From NCBI GenBank assembly GCA_045636865.1, contig JAZTYJ010000016.1:132843-196842 (forward strand): a stretch of DNA of 64,000 nucleotides. The letters are read 5' to 3'. The translations under genes were made by a program, and so were the position numbers. Positions 60,501 through 64,000 of the stretch are shown here, in pieces. Within the stretch, counting starts at the first letter, position 1, and each line of letters starts with the position of its first letter. The stretch is from SIG480 sp045636865. Lineage in GTDB: Bacteria > Bacillota > Clostridia > Oscillospirales > JAAYXM01. A model generated the notes under the pieces. The model saw only the letters and a program-made list of their open reading frames with translations, had not been told where the DNA came from and made no database searches.

Positions 60501-62839
60501 CCGTTTTCCTGCGTTCTGCCAAGCTGATAGAACTTTGCAAAGTCGTTTGTCGGGAACTTCTTTGAGCAGGCAGGACAGAAAATCTTCCACGGCTCCTCTG
60601 CTGTCTTTACCTTCCACGGATAATTTCCGCCGAGGTGATAAAGATTTGCCTTGCAGTACGGACAGATGTATTTGTTTGTGTCTGAGGTAAGACCTACTGC
60701 GATTGTGCGCGGTATATCCTGACCTGCGATCTGTCCCCAGAGATAATCTGCGCCGAGTGCTACGAACTTATCTGCAAGCTTTACTGCCTTATCCCTCTCC
60801 TGTGCTGCCCAGTTGTACTTTGAAATGTTTTCGCGGGCAGCCTTTATCATATTATCCGAGTAGATAGTTCTGCCTGTTTTTCCGATGTCTGCGACCTTGA
60901 AACCGAAGGTCTCCCTCATGCGTACACCACCGTATGTAACATCAACCGTAACCTCGGCATCACCGATGGCAAGTGTATTTATCGTGTAGTCCTCCGAAAT
61001 GGTCGCGACGGTTCCGTCTCCTTTTGTGAGCTCGATTGAATTTATTATCACGCTCTCTTCATCGATATCGGAAAGCTTATATCCCGATGCGTCGACAATT
61101 TCAAAAGATACCTTGCGGTAAGCATTGAGAGGAAGCGCCTCGCCCTCACCCGAGAGCTTGTCGATTGAAATTTCAAGGCGCGATACATCACCCGCTACTG
61201 CCGCGAGAGTAATGTCGCGGAAACAGAGCTCGTGACGTCTGCCGTGGTTTAACACCTCGTTTTCGGAGTACATATCTATATAGAGATAGTAATCACCTGC
61301 GGCAGGTATGTCAACAACGCCTGCCTTTATCGACGGCTCAAAAATCGAGCAGTCAAAGTGAGCAACAGGTTCTTTTCCGACGATGTCTTTCGGCGTTGTA
61401 ACCTCAATATTTCCGACGGGATATACATATATGTCAGCTTCTCCGCCGTGTCCGTTTGATACGGGTGAGAACCAGATGTCATACCTTCCCTTTTCGGGGA
61501 CTCTTATCTTCAATGCGATGAATGAGCCACCCTCTTTTTTGTAATCCTCGGGACCCGGCTCCATCGTAATCGCATAGTGGAGGAGATTTCGCCATGTGAT
61601 GTTTGCATCGTTGTTGTATGCCCACGGCATTGTTTTTGTAAGGTCGATTTCGTCATAGGAATCAACATCGTGCAGGTCGTCGAGGGTTCCGTACGCAGTA
61701 AGCCGACTCGGATCGTCGGGATACACGGTCTGATCCTTCATGACTTTTGTATTGAACACATATGTGTATGACTTTCCGAGAGGTGATGTTTTCTTGTCGA
61801 TGACCTTGAAATCAACTTTTGCAGACATTCCGCCGTTGGTTGCCGTTACCGTGACGGGCTTTTCTGATGCCTTGAGTGCCGAAACCTTTCCGCTTGCGGA
61901 AACCTTGAGTATGCTTTCGTCTGCACTTGCAAATCGGACATCAGAAAATCTCTCAACCTTCTGCTTTCCACTCTGTGTCCATATTTCAAAGAGGCTTAAA
62001 TCTGCACTTTCATCTGTATAGAGAGTTATTTTGTCCGATGAAAGCTCAAGCCCTGAAAGCTTATCCTCCTCAAGCTTTAAAAGCTTTATTCCAAGAAGGT
62101 CAAGAACCTGATACTTTGAGTTTGCGGCAGTCGCGTTTATCTCTTTTGACTTTTTGTCCGGGCGGATGGCAACGAAATAGTCGCCTTTCTCAGCAACCGT
62201 CACTCTCGAGAGTGGCGCACCTGTTTTCACATCTGATGAATCAAAATATCCTATTATATTTTTCTGATCAAGCTTTGATGCGTCGGAATAGTCGCCACCG
62301 TCATCGCGGAAGAAGAACACTGCGGGTGCAACACCGTTTCCGTTTTCCTTTGCATTTACATAAAATGCATAGTCGCCCGCCTCTGGCACTTCAAGGCGCA
62401 GAAGGACATACGGCGCGTCGGAAGATACACCGTAGCTGTTCTTGTCAAACTCTGCGCGGAGTCCGTTTTTTGAAACCTTGAAGCTGTTTCGCATCTTTCC
62501 CCCGACGTATGTCCATGGAACAGTTCCTCTTCCGTCGGAAATATCCGTATCGAGAGTTTTGAATTCTTCGTTTCCTTTTTTATAAGTGTTTTTTTCTACA
62601 ACATATGCAGGAGATGCAAGCTCCGGATTTCTTATAACTCCGGTCATCTCTTCACCGCTGTAATACGGACCAGACTTATAGTCCTTTGTATTCTCTGATT
62701 TTTCCATCAGTTCAAGATTGAATGCATCTGTCGTGAAGATGTATTCAAAGGTTTTGTTTTCCTCTGCACTTGCAAAAACTGTCGGAAAAAGTGCCGTAAT
62801 CATCACGATTACAAGGAAAAGTGACAATACTCTTTTCAT
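57536..62839 (-). CDS. Very large secreted heparinase II/III-type protein
   Basis: 1767 aa from ATG 62839 (GGGAGGA). Signal peptide KRVLSLFLVIVMITALFPTVFA. Beta-sandwich segments fill about 30-640, including an Ig-like (Big2-type) domain at about 258-345 (LSSDKITLYTDESADLSLF). A zinc ribbon CPYC...CPAC is at about 720-756, an alpha-barrel-type region follows, and the heparinase II/III domain is at about 1270-1450 with HRQHNHDDYLDIGIEAFG and SRPLSHNTVIVNE. Such enzymes split acidic polysaccharides by elimination. No SLH or sortase anchor is seen at the C-terminus, so it is likely free or bound otherwise. Confidence 0.85.
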   Translation of the reverse strand: MKRVLSLFLVIVMITALFPTVFASAEENKTFEYIFTTDAFNLELMEKSENTKDYKSGPYYSGEEMTGVIRNPELASPAYVVEKNTYKKGNEEFKTLDTDISDGRGTVPWTYVGGKMRNSFKVSKNGLRAEFDKNSYGVSSDAPYVLLRLEVPEAGDYAFYVNAKENGNGVAPAVFFFRDDGGDYSDASKLDQKNIIGYFDSSDVKTGAPLSRVTVAEKGDYFVAIRPDKKSKEINATAANSKYQVLDLLGIKLLKLEEDKLSGLELSSDKITLYTDESADLSLFEIWTQSGKQKVERFSDVRFASADESILKVSASGKVSALKASEKPVTVTATNGGMSAKVDFKVIDKKTSPLGKSYTYVFNTKVMKDQTVYPDDPSRLTAYGTLDDLHDVDSYDEIDLTKTMPWAYNNDANITWRNLLHYAITMEPGPEDYKKEGGSFIALKIRVPEKGRYDIWFSPVSNGHGGEADIYVYPVGNIEVTTPKDIVGKEPVAHFDCSIFEPSIKAGVVDIPAAGDYYLYIDMYSENEVLNHGRRHELCFRDITLAAVAGDVSRLEISIDKLSGEGEALPLNAYRKVSFEIVDASGYKLSDIDEESVIINSIELTKGDGTVATISEDYTINTLAIGDAEVTVDVTYGGVRMRETFGFKVADIGKTGRTIYSDNMIKAARENISKYNWAAQERDKAVKLADKFVALGADYLWGQIAGQDIPRTIAVGLTSDTNKYICPYCKANLYHLGGNYPWKVKTAEEPWKIFCPACSKKFPTNDFAKFYQLGRTQENGGDFNRIDALNAHREMLIKKNLLSKEALALAGPGEDGSETWKLYYGYGVKGGYLHNDLYPNISLRGSKITLSEGETVEGWCVDDGLGYRTGRMNAAGIEEEVYAFVAYYNHFATFFGPPGESIATDVLDALGRAYLFTGKEKYGRLGAIILDRIADIYPTLHMNSYGPKYYNTNGGTPTGQSVGSIWECFVGESIAEAYDVFYPMYDDPEVIKYLNEKAVYYGLENDKSNAAKIRQNIEDGVCREIFDAVLTTRLQGNFGIHQATLAKAAIALDTYPDTQIMFDWLYKASETDSRSYDTGGDINRKLIATVYRDGQNVEAPYYNEMGISDFVDTGIYLDRYKANGGEFDQISIFEHPKYIAMINAYQPMYLVRRGVKGMADSGSAIAYSTLPKVDPLINAFYYTKDKEYLKEESIKMAQHLYLVQGDKLDSMHYDIFTKDPENLADELRDIIAEYGEYPYDESTILTGYGFAALRAGSLSEDASIYDTTRDFTLNFSGHRQHNHDDYLDIGIEAFGIGMTTDLGYPENPNEKDANRSQWISRPLSHNTVIVNEKNPNAPDNTPQKPHHYDAVGDRVQVIDASTPDAYTECSEFRRSVIMIDVSDEVSYGVDFFRVVGGDDHLWTFSANSDTTPVLSENIKDKFVAQKDKDGNYVGTYAGPDTTFGPDPISNHPQYPYVDLTYPAGYTWLYDIDRADKPGVSSFSLDYEIRDFRNASRNGKMDIGMKVIMVNDFEIDEISLASGIVQRQKGNDGIDHLERVLVRRTGKNLNSLFTTVYAPYVKGSEYIKNISGVKTSVIAGKENAGDVSRALKVELIDGRVDYVVYATNKNVTYKVEDGSYSFDFRGFVGVWTVKNGENTYSYLLDGDILGEGEKKISNAESAIKGKIVDFRTELSVDNWVDVEFSRDITKDELSALVGRMINISRTSDRGNSCYVIENVTFRDARHARLGFGNISTISGYVDVEDESKGFVYDIEKGKTFEIAMSYEK

Positions 62840-62882
62840 ATCTGTTTCCTCCCGTCTGATTCTGAAACATTTTCGTAACATA

Positions 62883-62911
62883 ATTATATCGCACTTCCAA
62901 ATTTTATACAA
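62883..62911 (-). promoter_or_regulatory. Promoter of the heparinase-like gene
   Basis: TTGTAT (62906-62911), 17-bp spacer, TATAAT (62883-62888) on the minus strand, 43 nt before the start codon. Identical in hexamers and spacing to the promoter at 51332-51360. Confidence 0.8.
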
Positions 62912-62968
62912 GAATATTTTGTTGTTTTTCATAAAATGGGCGAAACTTCTTCCGAGCAGGCTTGCATA

Positions 62969-63002
62969 CAAAAAACAAGGCGCGATAAATCGCGCCTTGC
63001 CC
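62969..63002 (-). terminator. Terminator of the right-edge surface protein gene
   Basis: Stem CAAGGCGCGA / TCGCGCCTTG with a six-T run on the minus strand (62972-62977 side). It lies about 40 nt past the stop of the gene at the window edge. Confidence 0.85.
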
Positions 63003-63043
63003 TTTGCCTGGATTATGAACTGATATTTCAGTTCTTTGTTCGA

Positions 63044-64000
63044 TTAACCGAAGAATGCCTTTGCAGCTGCGCCGTATACGAGCATTGCCTTAGCAAGCGG
63101 CATATAAGTTGCATTGTTATCTGTATGCATCTTTGATGCCCAACGCTGCGGGTTGTAAATGTATACGCCTGAGTAGTATACAGTGCCGTCTGTTGCTGTT
63201 ACGCGTGCACATGTGTATACCTTTTCGGTCATCTGCTTCGGTGCAAGCTCTGCATAGTTGTATACATATGCACTTTCCTTGCTGTCATACTCTGCATCAA
63301 CAATAAATGCTGCATTCTCTTCTGTGAGTGCGTCTGCTGTTTCGTATGTTTCTGCATCCCAGAGCATGAACTCTACGCTTGCTGCCGTGATTCCGCTTGT
63401 CATATACTTGAAGTTTGTTTCGATCTTTGATTCAAGTACGAGGTTTGCTCCACGCTTTACCTCATCCTTTGATCTCGGGAAGTTTGCTGTCTTTACGTCT
63501 GATACTTCCCACTCAGAATCTGCTGCGAGGAGTGAATCATCCCATGCAACGATCTTCTGCTCTTCTGTGAGGTCTGCGTTTGCAAGTTCGTCTATCTTCC
63601 AGTTGAATGTCAACTGTGCTTCTGAACAGAAGTTGAGGATTGCTACCTGAAGTGCGATTTCTGCCGCATTTGTTGACTTGCTGATTCGGTTGTAGCAGTA
63701 ATCCTTCGGTGCATATGTCTTCAACTCACCGTATGCATATGTTCCGTCTGACTTGAGGTAGCACGGTCTGTATGCGAGTGTATCAACAAGGTTCTTTGCT
63801 GCGATCGGGCTGATCTCTGCTGTGAGTGTTGTTGCGTCAAGCAACTCTGCTCCCATGTTGATCTTTTCTGCTGTTTCTGCTGTTGCTTCTGCTTCGCTTG
63901 CCGGGAGATTTACTGACCAGACAAGAACACCTACGTTCTCCTTGATATCGTCGAGTGTGTACTCGCCGAGATCGCCGAGCTGGAGGTTTACGTTGAACTT
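63044..64000 (-). CDS. Surface-type protein, C-terminal part (runs off the window)
   Basis: The reading frame is open from the right edge to TAA at 63044, so at least 318 C-terminal residues are encoded; the start lies outside. An Ala/Glu/Thr-rich stretch (about 63870-63900) precedes a domain with LVDTLAYRPCYLKSDGTYAYG and ends AKAMLVYGAAAKAFFG. This C-terminal end resembles those seen on large exported proteins of Oscillospirales, which is from general knowledge and not checked. No catalytic motif is visible in this part. Confidence 0.6.
   Translation of the reverse strand, partial: KFNVNLQLGDLGEYTLDDIKENVGVLVWSVNLPASEAEATAETAEKINMGAELLDATTLTAEISPIAAKNLVDTLAYRPCYLKSDGTYAYGELKTYAPKDYCYNRISKSTNAAEIALQVAILNFCSEAQLTFNWKIDELANADLTEEQKIVAWDDSLLAADSEWEVSDVKTANFPRSKDEVKRGANLVLESKIETNFKYMTSGITAASVEFMLWDAETYETADALTEENAAFIVDAEYDSKESAYVYNYAELAPKQMTEKVYTCARVTATDGTVYYSGVYIYNPQRWASKMHTDNNATYMPLAKAMLVYGAAAKAFFG

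Overview
The window looks like a chromosome segment of an anaerobic, spore-lineage Firmicute (class Clostridia, probably an Oscillospirales-type gut bacterium). The grounds are a SpoIVB-type sporulation protease, strong AGGAGG-type ribosome sites, Clostridia-style rubredoxin/flavodiiron oxygen defence, a ferredoxin-type membrane [NiFe] hydrogenase, a glycyl radical enzyme and an SLH-domain surface protein. Species assignment is not possible from the sequence alone.

Region 1 (1-14.4 kb) is the integrase-proximal part of a temperate siphophage-like prophage. A leftward early operon of about 22 tightly overlapping genes runs from an excisionase/MerR-like gene through YqaJ exonuclease, DUF1351, RecT, SSB, a replisome organizer with an origin-like repeat cluster inside it, a DnaC-type loader, RusA, a PemK-like protein and a dNTP-hydrolase-like protein to a sigma-like late regulator, then a terminator at the left window edge. 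Divergently lie an XRE repressor behind three evenly spaced palindromic operators, a membrane-tethered XRE protein, a membrane-anchored protein and a tyrosine integrase. Two small genes (45 and 42 codons) fall below usual ORF cut-offs. The structural phage genes and left attachment site lie outside the window.

Region 2 (14.4-16.8 kb) holds tRNA-Val(GAC) with a consensus promoter, then an unassigned two-gene unit (a possible effector plus a lipoprotein). Region 3 (16.8-23.3 kb) is the lower-glycolysis operon pgk-tpiA-gpmI-eno, then trmL and upp.

Region 4 (23.3-40.9 kb) is the energy core. A leftward block crp/fnr-hypFCDE feeds into a complete Mbh-type energy-converting hydrogenase operon (K-L-hypA-hypB-A-B-C-D-E-F-G-H-M-J-polyferredoxin). 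Divergent from the crp/fnr gene is an O2/NO defence operon: rubrerythrin, rubredoxin, flavodiiron protein and a flavin reductase-rubredoxin fusion. A perfect palindrome between the two, and a matching half-site pair before the Mbh operon, suggest one regulator links hydrogen metabolism to oxygen defence.

Region 5 (40.9-51.2 kb) carries a guanylate kinase, proS, argS, two MATE transporters, spoIVB and an SLH protein that sits in front of a 66-bp remnant of a second spoIVB copy. Region 6 (51.3-64 kb) is a catabolic/carbohydrate-type locus: an EamA transporter, a frameshifted deacetylase-like gene, an AraC regulator, a glycyl radical enzyme with an atypical active-site motif plus its activase, a very large secreted heparinase II/III-type protein, and the 3' part of another surface-type protein running off the right edge.
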